DNA of 61,308 bases from Actinomortierella ambigua (Eukaryota > Mortierellomycota > Mortierellomycetes > Mortierellales > Mortierellaceae), in NCBI GenBank assembly GCA_016098155.1, contig JAAAJB010000147.1, positions 1-61,308 of the forward strand. The letters are read 5' to 3'. A program made the position numbers and the translations under genes. The notes under the pieces were generated by a model, which did no database searches, was not told where the DNA came from, and was given only the letters and a program-made list of their open reading frames with translations. Shown here piece by piece: positions 11,360-22,618 of the stretch (position 1 is its first letter; every line of letters begins with the position of its first letter).

Positions 11360-14300
11360 AACGCAGCCTTGTTGAATGGGAACCGTAAGCCATCAATGAC
11401 GCGGGATCAGCTCAAGTACTGTCTCGCCATTATCCGGCAGCTGAAAAGACACCGAGATGCACCAGCGTTCCTGCACCCTGTCGACCCTGTTGCTCTCAAA
11501 ATTCCCGACTATCCAACCATTATCAAGCGTCCCATGGATCTTTCCACCGTCGAAAAGAAGCTCAACAACGTCGAATACGACACTGTCGACGACTTTATTA
11601 GCGATGTCAACTTAATTTTCTCCAACTGCTACCTCTACAACGGACGGGATTCTACGGTCTCGATCTACGCCTCCAACTTGGAATCTGCTTTCAACAACTC
11701 CCTTCGCCATATGCCTGTTGCCAAGCCAGTGGTAGCTACAGAGACTGCAGCAAAGGAGCCTAAAAAGTCGACACCCAAACCCAGGAAAGACTCGGTCAAG
11801 AAGGAAGAAATCAAGGTGGAGTCGCCCGTGGCTGTCGATTCAACTGTCATCAACCACATGTCTCGTGCTGCATCGGAAGAGCGTCGTCCCAAGCGTGATA
11901 TTCATGCACCTTCGAAGGAGATTCCTACAGCCATCTCGACTACAAAGCGCAAGGGCACGGGCAAGTGGAAGAACGACCCTCAACTGCGCCACTGTCATCA
12001 AATCCTCCGTGAATTTACAAAGAAGCAGAATCTGGAATTCATGTTCCCGTTCTTGGAGCCTGTTGACTGGGTCAAACTCAACATTCCGGACTACCCAAAG
12101 ATTATCCAGCACCCTATGGACGTTGGAACCATTCGCCAAAAGCTTGAGGATGACGAATACGAGAATGCTGCACAGTTTGAGTCGGATGTTCGTCTGGTTC
12201 TCTGGAATTGCTTCAAGTTTAACCCGGCTGGCAACATTGTACACGATTTCGGCAGGCGTATGGAGGCTCTGTTTAATCAAAAGTGGGCTGAACGTCCCCC
12301 ACCTCCCACTCCTCCGCCCGTTGAGGAGGTTTCTGTGGACTCCGAGTCGTCGGAGGAGGAGGTGGACTCGTCTGGTAAGATGATACATTCTTAAACGAAA
12401 GGAAAAAAATCGAATGGTTGCTGATGCTGATGTTCTGCGTTGGTTGACACCTTGGTTACTCTTTTTTAACTCTGACAACATAGACGAAAAGATAGCCGAG
12501 ATGGAGCGGCATTTGAAGACGTTGTCGGAGAAGCTCAAGACGATGAAGGCATCCAAGAAAAAGGATAAGGATAGGCGAGATGATCGGGAGGAAAAGAAGA
12601 AGGTGAAGCCAAGCGATAAGCCACCAAAGCCCAAGACTGCTGCCTCCAAGGCTCCTGCCAAGCCTGCCCCCGCCAAGTCTCCCACCAAAGCTCCTGAGAA
12701 GAAGAAGCCCGTCAAGCGGTCTCGACCTGTCTACAGTAGCAGTGATGACGACGTTCCTATGATCACTTTTGAACAGAAGAAGGAGCTCAGCGACGCCATC
12801 AACAGCTTCCAGGGAGAAAAGTTGGCCAATGTTGTTCAGATCATCCACAACAGCATGCCTCACCTGCGCGATGTAAGTTTATTAATCTGCAGTGTGATTG
12901 GATCATTTGACGGGATATTACACGTTCGCAAGATCGGCCCGACTCTAATTCATTTCTTACAATTGTCAAATCGTTTAATGTAGAGTGGTGGCCAGGAAGA
13001 AATCGAATTGGACATGGACATGCTGGACCCAAAGACGCTATTCAAGCTGTACCAGTATGTGAAGAAAAATACTGCACCCAAGCGCAAGAGGCCAACACCT
13101 AAGAAGGTGAAGGTACAGTACTCCGAAGAGGATGCCACCAAGAAGATCAACGAACTCGAGAGGACCCTTCAAAAATTTGATCAACCCTCCCATGGTAGAG
13201 GTATGCACTTTGGTTCTTAGCGCTGGCAAAGAGTCCTTTTTATGAAAGCTATCAAATTTATAGTAGCGACTAACTACGATGAGCAATTTCTGGAACTGGA
13301 ATAGATCGCATGGGCATGGACGATGGCGACTCTTCAAGTTCAAGTGGCAGCTCCAGCTCGTCGGACTCGGACACTGATGACTCAGGTAGCAGCAGCGGCT
13401 AGGAACTGCACTTTTAATGGCTTTCCCCTCCCCGTTTTTTCCTCTACAATCCGCCCATCCAGCATACGACTTGCAGCGATGCCCATTTCCCCCTTACCCT
13501 ACCCTTTGTGTTCTTTGGCGTCGCAACTGTTGTTCTTTTTTTGGTTTCCATTCCCGCTGTCCTTCCGTCCTGTCTTTGTGTTCCCTTTTTTCGTTTGCAC
13601 CACTACATCTATTGTATTTTACACCATCCCTTTTTCGCGTTCATTCCCTTGTCGTTTCTGCTACTCCTTAATACTCTCAACAATCGCTAGTGGATGGACC
13701 GTCATCCTTGTACTTGTATCGCATGCCTAGAAGGACCTATCACCAAAAACCGTCGCCAATCACATCCAACCACCAGCACCTTTTTTTTTTTCTTTTTTTT
13801 TTTCGTCAATGTGCAGATGTGATGCTGGTTCCCAATAAACGCATGTTCACATTGCCTCCCCCTGCCATGGCGGCGATATTCTTTTGAACGAGATTCTGAT
13901 CCGTTTTTTTTTTCTCTTCCTTTCTCTCTCTTCTCTTAAAACATATACTGCGCATGATAAAAACTGTATGCACTGCAAATGGTTTCCTGAAACATTGCTC
14001 AATACGCCCACCAAACATATCATCTGCAGACTCGGAGATTGATCCGCAGGTAAGCAGCGAGGTACAACTCGCCCGAGAAAGATCATTCACGATATCAGGC
14101 CAGAAAGTTAAAACGCAAGTGACTTACCGCCTTTGCCACCAATATATAATATCTCAAATTAAAGGAGACATCGCCTCTTCACGATCCAGCCTTCTCAGTC
14201 TCACCACCCCTCTCACGGGGCTCGCCAGCGCCAAGATCTTCGTCGTCCACACTCCATCGCAAGGTACCCAGTCGATCAGACTCGTACACCGCCAGTGTGG

Positions 14301-16094
14301 GCATCAGTGGTGGCGGCAGCGGCAGCAACAGTCACCTGTCTTTGGCCGCCGCCAACGCGGCCACCACTACTGCCAACATGGCGGGAGTTCCTGTGGGTGG
14401 GGTACCAATGGGGCTGTCGACATCGTCATCGTCCTCACTTCAGGCGACCGCTACTGCTGCTGGTTCTTCTGCTGCGGGTGCATCTGGTGCTGCTGCTACA
14501 GGACCTCGTAAGGTCAAGCAGCAGGATCGGCACCCTTGGGTTCCGCCCTCGCTGGCAAACAAGGCGACCATGTCGTTTGACGTGGCGACAGACTTGGATG
14601 CCATGGTCACCACCAAGAAGACTTTGTCGACTTTAGATCGTGGGGATCGTAAGCATAGCGAGGTAAGAATTCTCGATGCTTATTTTTAGGAAGGTCTCTC
14701 CAGTCATCCCGCACTCTGGTTTGTTTCTGAACACACCTTTAACACACCTTTATTTTATTGGTTTTTTTTTTAAGGAGGCAACCCAGCTGGAGAACATGGA
14801 GCACTGGGCAGCCTTTGACACAGACGTGCACCCAGTCATGACATCGAGCCAGCCATTGTCGCAGGGCAGCACGAACAAGAAGGTTGACCCGGCATGGGAA
14901 CAGTTTCAGCGCGACATGAAGGCCAAGCGTGAAAAGGAGCAGCAGCTTCAGGATGAGCAGCAGCGGAAAGAGCGCGAAGCGCGCGAGGAGAACGAGCGTC
15001 GTCGCAAAGAGGAGACGGTGCGACTCGAGAAGGAAAAGGAGCGTAAAAGGTTTGTTATTTTGATGTTGTTGTTGTTTGTACTAAAGGAGAGGATGGGCTC
15101 ACTGTCAATCAGGAACAGGCGCCCCCCCCCATTATTTCTAACCTCCCTCTTCCCCCCTTCCCTTCTCACATTCCCTTACACTCTTTTCTCTCTTTGTTCC
15201 CATCTCTTTGTCCTAATTCTTTATGACAACGACGACGATATCGACGACGACGACGACGAACCGCACTCCCTCCCACCGGTCATTTTTGTTGAAATGTGCA
15301 CGCGCAGGGAGATTGCACGCGAAGCCTACCTGCGCGATCAGAAGCGGGCGGACGATATCCGGCAGAAGCGTCAAGAGTCACTGGAACGCAACCGCGAGCT
15401 GCGCGACTCGGCGAGCCCGCTGTGGGATCAGGCCAACATGATGATGGAATTCGAACATTCGATGCATCGCGAGATGCGCGACCGCCAGAAACGCCATGAC
15501 GAGTCCATGCGCCAGTCCCGCTCCGCCATCGTCTCGGGCACGCTCGTCAACCCGCTGGTGCTTCAGCAGCAGCAGGTCCTACAAGGGAACCACCATCTTT
15601 TGAACAACAATCATATTGGCGGCGGTGGTGGTGGTAGTGGTGGCAGCACAGGCGGCAGTACAGGCGGTGGCAGTAACAGCAACAGTGGCACGCCCTTAGT
15701 CGCCGCCGGTGGTGGGTTCCACCATCTTCCGTTCCACCCACCTTCTATCGCTGGGTTTCCAGCCTCGCCTCCGCCTCCCCATATGCAACCCTGGATGACT
15801 TCGCCGATGCAACCTCATCCTTTGCAGCAACAGCAGCAGCAGCAGCAACAGGGTCCACCACCACCACCTCCTCCTCCTCCTCCACCACCACCACCACTGG
15901 CCTACGCGCGTCCACCCGTTGATACCGCTCCGCCGCCTCCACCGCCACCACCTCCTTCCTCCACGCCACCTCCCCCACCTCCACCTCCACCTCCCCCTTC
16001 AGAGTCGACGCCGCCTCCGCCTCCTCCCCCTCCGCCAGAGGACGAGCCTGTGGATGATGCTCTGGAGTCGGACGACATGAACTGTGAGGACTAG
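10415..16094 (+). CDS. BDF1: BET family double-bromodomain protein (Bdf1/BRD4-like)
   Basis: Chromatin reader that binds acetylated histones and recruits transcription factors. Ten exons: 10415-10476, 10618-10897, 11315-12374, 12484-12872, 12984-13200, 13305-13385, 14030-14049, 14165-14662, 14775-15049, 15308-16094; 1222 residues. Bromodomain 1 (~142-245) keeps the acetyl-lysine Asn in NCYLYNG; bromodomain 2 (~333-436) has it in NCFKFNPAG. A Lys-rich linker, an NET domain (~556-630, ITFEQKKELSDAINSF) and an acidic Ser cluster follow. The C-terminal part is charged and coiled (~905-1020, DPAWEQFQRDMKAKREKEQQ), resembling the corresponding BRD4 region, then Gly/Gln-rich, and ends with long proline runs and an acidic tail. 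Exon 7 is just 20 bp. Reading through its upstream intron gives a shorter protein ending at 13402. The gene converges on CTP1. Confidence 0.9.
11328..11358 (+). repeat. GCA triplet repeat coding poly-alanine
   Basis: An uninterrupted run of about nine GCA codons at the start of BDF1 exon 3 encodes alanine. Such triplet runs are prone to length change between strains. Confidence 0.8.
13386..14029 (+). other. BDF1 intron 6, possible alternative 3' end
   Basis: This 644-bp intron begins with a weak GTAGCA donor and ends CATCTGCAG. If it is retained, the frame runs on for five residues (GSSSG) to a TAG at 13400-13402. Two T-rich tracts near 13781-13803 and an AATAAA at 13834-13839 could then end the transcript. 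This would yield a ~700-residue BET protein with both bromodomains and the NET domain but no C-terminal region. Confidence 0.5.
13834..13839 (+). terminator. AATAAA inside BDF1 intron 6
   Basis: Candidate cleavage and polyadenylation hexamer about 430 nt after the intronic TAG. Sequence match only. Confidence 0.4.
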
Positions 16095-16338
16095 GAAAAA
16101 AAACAATCTCCCACTTGTACATAGAACATCCAACAGCAGCTCAACATGAAAAAGGCCACCTCTCCTGCTTCTCTTCAGCTGTTCCATTAAAGATTTTTTT
16201 TTTCGTTTCTGAGAAAAAGAGAGTGGAGAATATGTATGTTACAGAGGGTGGATACCTGGTGTCTCTAAAACTAGAAAGATCAAAATGCAGTGCATACAAG
16301 TATCGACAGAGGAAAATGATCAAGGAGGTTTGACTTGT

Positions 16339-16940
16339 TTAGACAGTCTCGTTGTTCTTGGAAGCAATGTCCTCAGCAGCATGGATGGCCTGCATGACCT
16401 GCTCGTAGACGGTAAACACGATACCTCCAGACATCTACATCCACCATATAGGAAATATGCAAACAGGAGAAAAATATATGTGAGAAGTGTGAACGTAGCC
16501 ATAGATCAAAAGAAAAACAAATGCCACCATAATTTCTCCTTCTTACCGTCAAACGCGCCAATCGTGGTGTAGCGCCCTTCCAAAAGGCCAAGACACCTTC
16601 TTTCTTCAGCACCTTCCAGGTACAGTCAAAGACGCCCGAATACAGCTCCTTGGCCCTCAGTCCCTGCATCTTGGTCTTGATCACATCCAGCGGCATTGTC
16701 GTGTACACCGTGATCACACCCGCAATCGCGCCAATGCCAAACGTGTATGCCGCCGGCACGGCCTTGCCGGGCTCCATCCTTTGCTTGAGCACGTCGTTCA
16801 ACGATGAGTACACCCCGAACCGCACCGCCGAGTTGGCGCCCTGGCGCGCCATCACGGGGATCACGCCTCGATAGATACCACCGAATCCTTCAGCTTGGAT
16901 AATCGACTTTACACCTTTTTGTAGGCAATAAAAAAAAATT

Positions 16941-16990
<50 letters not shown>

Positions 16991-18846
16991 GCAGACGCGA
17001 AAGATTACGGAAAGTTAGCAGGAAGGGAGGGAAGTAGAGGGAGGTTCTACCAAGAAAAATTGCGGGCAAGAGTTTGGTAAACTGAAAAGGAAGCTTTACC
17101 ATGAACAAGGCCTCGATATTGGGGGTTGGCTGAATTGCCATCGTGAATCAACTTGGTCCTAACAAAAAATAAAGACAAGTCATTGGTAAGGAATCAAGAA
17201 GAGCAAGGGGGGCAAAGGATAGCGTTCATTCCCGAGGGTGTCTGTCACCTTACTTGATAGTCTCTGTGGGCGTCACGACCAACACTGCTTCGGTCATACC
17301 AGCACCCAGTCCAGCTGATTTCGCAAGGAAAAAGTATGAGCACAACCACAATGGTTAGTCCACTGTCATTTTTTTTTCCTTTTCCCTATCTATTTTTCAT
17401 CTCTGATCGGGAGGAGTATATTTACCCAACATATTTCGCACGCCTGTTGTCTTGCCATCCTGGTCCTTCAACAGATCCTTAAACTGATCAAAGGCGAAGA
17501 AGCGCACACCGGCTTTTGCCGCCGTGCCAATCACCAGGGCTGACAATCCACGGTAAACGGCTGTGATACCCTGTGTCTGTACTGTTTTAACTAGGACGTC
17601 TACCGGACCTTTGAAGACCTATCCGATGGCGTCAATAGAGAGAGAGCGAGGGAGGGAAAGAGAGAGACACACACAGAGAGAGAGGGAGAGATATCAGGCC
17701 GAGATTAGATTAGTCATTTTGGACGTGGTGTCGGGGGTTACATGTTTCTCGAATAGAGTTTCTGTGTGGGGTGCCTCCAGCACGGATGTGATAGAACGAT
17801 GCGATGATCAGCATCAGAAAAATAAGCTATCTGATCGCCTGAGATCTCTGACATGACAATCCAGGGACCATTGATCAACCCAACACCCCATCTTGACCCA
17901 ACCACCCTCCCCCCTCCCAAGACACCAACAACCCCCTCTTTGACTCTCCCGGGTCAAAACGGGGGGGGGGAGGAAGGGTAGGGAGTGTGGTATGCCTGTG
18001 TGTTGCTGTTTTGCCCGAGTCCCCCCAAATTTAGTGGGCAACCACGAGAAAGTAAAAAAAAAAAAAAAAAGGGAGGGGGGAAGGTGTGCTCAAGCATGGA
18101 ATAACATCTTTGAGCATTAGCGTCCACGGATGGTTGCCGAGACATTTTTTACGCCTGAGAGGACCGAGCGTAGCATTTTTTTTTGTGGGGTAGTCCAATG
18201 AAATGGTGTGCGTCTCCTTTTCTCACGTTCTGACTCGGACACACCCTTCCTTCTTTTTCCACGCACGTAAGATGGCTATATTGAGTCCTTTTTTTTTCCA
18301 CCTTGACCCCCTTGCAGGCCCTTTTTTTTTGTTGCTTCCGTGTTCGTCCGCTGTATGATGTTCTGTCATGCGATTAAATACATCTTCCCCCCCCCCTTCT
18401 CTCTCCTGTGTTGTGGTAGGTGAGGTAATCCTGGAGATGGTTCCCTTTCTCACAGTGAACAAGAAGCGACAGGTACTTACAGTACCACCAGGCCTTAAGG
18501 CCTTGTTGCCCTCCTGTAGTTGCAGCTGAGTCTTAACAAACTCTGTCGGATATGTGACTGTCGCCTCCACAGCACCAGCAATCGCACCAGCAGTCAGCGT
18601 GTACAGTGGGGGCTCCTTCTTCTTCTGTGCCTGTTTGAGATGTGAAGATAAAAGAAAAAGAAAGGCGAGCATTTTAGTGACATAGTCGGGCTTAGGAGTA
18701 CCAACGTATCCGAAAAGGTTTTAACCAGGTCCGAGCATGGTGGTTGGCGCAGTGAATGGTGAATGAATGAGCTCATAGGGTCTTTTTTTTTTCTTCGGAG
18801 AAGAGTGCCGGGGTAGTACAACATAAAGACTGACCTTGGTCGACAT
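16339..18846 (-). CDS. CTP1: Mitochondrial citrate (tricarboxylate) carrier
   Basis: Inner-membrane carrier exchanging mitochondrial citrate for malate or other anions, feeding cytosolic acetyl-CoA and lipid synthesis. Seven exons: 18846-18835, 18630-18481, 17618-17426, 17314-17254, 17158-17100, 16914-16547, 16434-16339; 312 residues, normal for the family. The first coding exon is just 12 bp (MSTK). Three carrier signatures are visible: PTEFVKTQ near the end of helix 1, PTETIKTK, and PLDVIKTK. The sequences GITAVYRGLSALVIGTAAKAGVRFFAFDQ and GIYRGVIPVMARQGANSAVRF are typical of citrate carriers. The intron before exon 6 holds a long CT tract. It converges with BDF1 (244 bp between stops) and lies 233 bp downstream of UTP6 on the same strand. 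Confidence 0.93.
16941..16987. repeat. GA dinucleotide repeat in a CTP1 intron
   Basis: Nearly pure (GA)n on the plus strand, so (CT)n on the transcribed strand, just 5' of the acceptor of CTP1 exon 6. It probably serves as an extended polypyrimidine tract. Confidence 0.8.
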
Positions 18847-19079
18847 GGTTGGTTATGTAGTTGAGAGGGAAAGGGGGGAGTGTAGGGCTTGAGTGGTGAA
18901 CCGTGTGTGTCCTGGGTTGTCAGCCTGTTGGTAGAGTGGAGGTGGAGAGGGTCAAGGTGGTCAAAAGAAAGAGAGAAGAGTCGTGTTCAATGAATTCAGA
19001 GTTTTGCTTTTTATTGGCGGGTGTAGATTTTTAAGGGGGGATCTCCGCTCTCTATTGGCGGACGGTCAACTGCGTGAAG

Positions 19080-21766
19080 CTATTCCTCCATAGCCTCATC
19101 CTCTTCCTCCTCCTCTGCATCGTCATCATTATCATCATCCTCATTTTCCTCGTCACTGTAGTCCACCTCCAGGTCCATGGCCTCAAACTTGGGTTCTTCC
19201 CATCGGCCCTCGAGCATATCGCGGTACCGCTGCGTAAACGCATCACTATCGGCCACGGCCTTGGAAGCACGCCAGATGGCACTGTTTGCCTTTTCAATCT
19301 GGTGCGTGTCATTGAGATACTTGAGATGCGACAAGTGGATGTCTATCGCAACAAAGTGGAGGAGGTATGTTGATCAGTAAGTGTACATACACAGCAAACG
19401 AGAGTACCATGTACATCTTAACCCCTGTTCTTCGCTCGTTTTCCTACCTTCATTCTTGGGATCGGATTGAATAGCCTTATCATAAAGCGCCAGGATGGCC
19501 TTGTCCGAGTCCTTCTTATCAGAGCTTTCCTCCGCAAGCTTTTTCTCAAGCTCAATGCATGACAGGAAGAAGGTGGCATCGGGCAGGCTCTTCAGCATCA
19601 TCTGTCGGTAAACCCGACGCAGGCCGTCCAAACCCTCGACATCCTTGATCCACTCGAGGTACCACCGAGCCACATTCCGCTTGATGAGATCCACCTGCAT
19701 GCGCTCCACGGTCACCTGAGGCAGCAAGGTTGTCGTGATGCGAATAGCCTCCGTCAGTGCGTCCTCGACCTGCTCCTTAGTCATGTCATCGTCCTTGTAG
19801 GCTGCCATCAAGAAGGCGATGTACTCGCGCCAGATGTTGAAGATCTCCTTGTGCATCTTGAGCGCGCCTAAAAAGATAGCAGGGAGACGACTCATTTGCT
19901 CGGCCTTGTCGAGGGTCTTGCACAGGCGGATCTGCTGTACTGACAGCTCGGCGGACTCTGGATGTTGCTGAACACCCTTAGCGAGCACGTCCAGGGCCTT
20001 CTTCGCCACCTGCTCGGCTGGCAGATCCGAAGACGTCATGATCCAGTTGACCTGCAACAGATACAGCTTCTCCGAGTGAATCTTGCGCTTTGCTGCCTGT
20101 GCAAAGATCCTGTCGATCGTTTTCGAAAAGTAGAGTTTCTAGATTTTTAGAGGGTAAAAAAATAAAAGGGGGAAAGCGAAACGATTAATAGGGTATTCAA
20201 AACAGCTTTTGTCGTTTGCAGGACAAAAAAGGGTTGAAAGAAAGCCAGAGAGAGATCCATACCAGGTTTTCTTCCTGAGTCTTTTGGTGCTCTGCGCCCA
20301 TGTTCTCGACAAACTTCTCCCACATCTCGGCCTTGCCCTCGTCGCAGGCCTTCCAAAACTCCTTGACAGACTCGGCCACCGCGATGGCATAACCCTCAGT
20401 GTCCACGCCCGCATCATCGATCGGTCGTCGAGCCACCAAAGCACGCGCCTCGGGCAACGACGAAAAGTCCTCTGCAATCGAATCATAGATGATGCGGATT
20501 GAATCCTCCTGCAAAGGGCGGGGCTTGATGAACGAGTTGGCGATGTCCAAGAATCCCTTGCGGAACCCAAAGTCGCTTGGGATCTCCTTGATACCGTTAT
20601 TGTAAACGATCATGGCCACATCACCCCGGAGCACAGGGTTCGTCTCCGTCTTGAGCGCCTCGGCCTTCTCGGGCGTCAGTGTTGCAGTCTCCTTCTTTTG
20701 CTTTGACTTTTTCGACGATGCCTTCTTGCCCTTGCCCTTGCCCTCCTTGCCCTCCTTCGCATCCTCGTCATCTGCGTCAGGCTTGAAAGCAGCAAACTCC
20801 TCGCCTGTGACAGTGGGGAGCATGATCATGTTGTCTGTGTTTGCCTCTTCGTCCACGTCCATGGTATCGTCCTCGGTATTCTTGTCACTCGCCGACGCAT
20901 CAATGCCGAGAATCTGGCGACGGGCCAGGATTTTGGCAATGTAAACCAACTCCAGTCGGAAGTACTCATGCCACAGACTTTGTGTTGTTGTGTTGAGTCG
21001 GATCGCGCGTTGCAGCAAAGCTATGTTCATAGGAATGAAAAAAAAAAAAGTAAAAGATAGGGGGCTTAGGAGGGTTGACAAAAGTGCAAGACAAAACCAA
21101 TGCTCAAAGTCTTCCAACAGGGACTTTTTTTTTCTTGGGAGAAATAAACATACTTCGAGCTGCGACAATGTTGGCATTTTCCTCCCATTCCCAGGCAGCG
21201 GCGAGAATCCAGAGCTTGGCGTTGGAAGGGTGGAGCTGCAGAGCTTGAGCAAAAATCTTGCTGAGCATCCTGGTGGCGCTGTTGGTCTTGGCGTAGCTGA
21301 TGTACTGCAACCATATTGAGATGTCGCCGTGGAACTTTGTGAGACACCGTTTGTAGATGAAGAAGATGCGGCGCGGTCCTGCATAATCCGAGATGGACTG
21401 CTTGGTATCCGAGATCATGCGTGCTCGTCGCTTTTTGCGCAATGCCTCGAGGTTCATCTCATACTCGATGTATCGCAAAAAGTCGGCCTTCTTCGTGATG
21501 CGGCGCTTGAGTGCATACTCGAACTTTTCTCTCTTCTTGATGATCGAAGCAAGCTCAACCTAGAAAAATGCATGAAGATTTTTTGTGGGATATGCTTTAG
21601 TGCCTCCCATCATCAAGCACAATCATACACACAATAGTGAAGAAGTACGGTGGTTTCTGCGAGAGCACGCGAATCAATGCTTTACCTTGGAGAAGATACC
21701 CTTCTGCTCCAAGTCCCGGATCTCCGGGAGCATCTCCTCCATATAGAAGCGCACTGTATCCGCCAT
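19080..21766 (-). CDS. UTP6: U3 snoRNA-associated protein 6 (UTP6)
   Basis: Component of the small-subunit processome needed for early cleavages of 18S rRNA in the nucleolus. Five exons: 21766-21686, 21559-21154, 21020-20263, 20138-19448, 19342-19080; 732 residues. The N-terminus has the family block MADTVRFYMEEMLPEIRDLE followed by KKREKFEYALKRR and RYIEYEMNLEALRKKR. HAT-type helical repeats follow (for example DISIWLQYISYAK and NAKLWILAAAWEWE). It is longer than yeast (~440) or human (~600) forms. The excess includes an acidic and Lys-rich segment near residues 220-290 (NTEDDTMDVDEE, then KGKGKKASSKKSKQKK) and a very acidic C-terminus. Confidence 0.93.
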
Positions 21767-22618
21767 GGTGGGATTTTGTTTACGTGCGACGACAAAGAGT
21801 GAAAGGGGGGGGGAGGTTGGGCTTGACACAGGCAGTGAGTATGCTCTAAAAAGGGATGTTTGATGTGTATGTTTTGTTCAGTCTTGTTAGCAGTCACAAG
21901 CACTTGCCTTTGGTGGCTGAAGATTGTGCATCCCAAAGAATTATATGTAAGCTCGGCGTAGACATGTGTTCTGTTGTAAAGCATAGACCACCAGTCGATT
22001 TACAGCCCAGTAGAACTGAGGATAGTAGGAGGACCACCACACTTGGCAAGCGATTGCGAGTTTCATGTATCGTAGTAGTATGGCATGGCATGGTTGACAC
22101 TTTGGACTTCATTCAGCCAACAGCGTCTTTGGACGAGCTGCTTCTAGAGTCTTCTGGAGGGAGCACGAGACTATCGCTCTCCAACAGTCAGCTGCCTCAT
22201 CTCGTGATGGTCAAGTTCCTCCAGCTCAAGGAAGACTGGTTCTGGGATCAGGGCAACAACATTTGAGAGGGGGAGTCGAACCCCAACCACAACCTTGTAG
22301 CCAGCGGGGTGTTGGTGAGTGGCAAAGGCTGTTGGTTACTGGATGGAAATAACGAATTGCCTTTCGAGACATCGCTTGCTAAACATTTTTTCGAGCATTT
22401 TCCAGGAGCAAAAGAAAAGCCACTCATACATAATGCCACTTTTTCTGTTAAGGAGGACTGGCCCTTCCCCAAACGAAATCAGTCAAAGGCCTTCATTGCT
22501 GCGTTTTTGCATCATCATCCTCTTCTCTCTCCACTAGCCCCCTCCCCACTCTTCTTCTATCTCCTTCGTCTTCTCCTCCTCCTCCTTCCCCCATTTACCC
22601 TCCTCCAATTATAACATC
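21767..22618. promoter_or_regulatory. Divergent promoter region of UTP6 and YDJ1
   Basis: 852 bp between two divergent start codons, with no gene. A heat-shock-element-like array lies at 22142-22159 and a CT-rich tract precedes the YDJ1 start (22505-22610). Confidence 0.5.
22142..22159. promoter_or_regulatory. Heat-shock element upstream of YDJ1
   Basis: TTCTAGAGTCTTCTGGAG reads as TTC-nn-GAG-nn-TTC-nn-GAG: four alternating 5-bp Hsf1 units in perfect spacing, two with GAG instead of GAA. It lies about 460 bp before the start of an Hsp40 gene, a class usually under heat-shock factor control. Confidence 0.5.

Noticed and set aside
11840..12715. 291-codon minus-strand ORF opposite BDF1
   Set aside because: Crosses a clear BDF1 intron and mirrors bromodomain 2; not a gene.
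22257..22330. tRNA-like B box on the minus strand (GGGGTTCGACTCCCC)
   Set aside because: No pairing acceptor stem, A box or anticodon arm at the right distance; only the T-arm-like hairpin is present.
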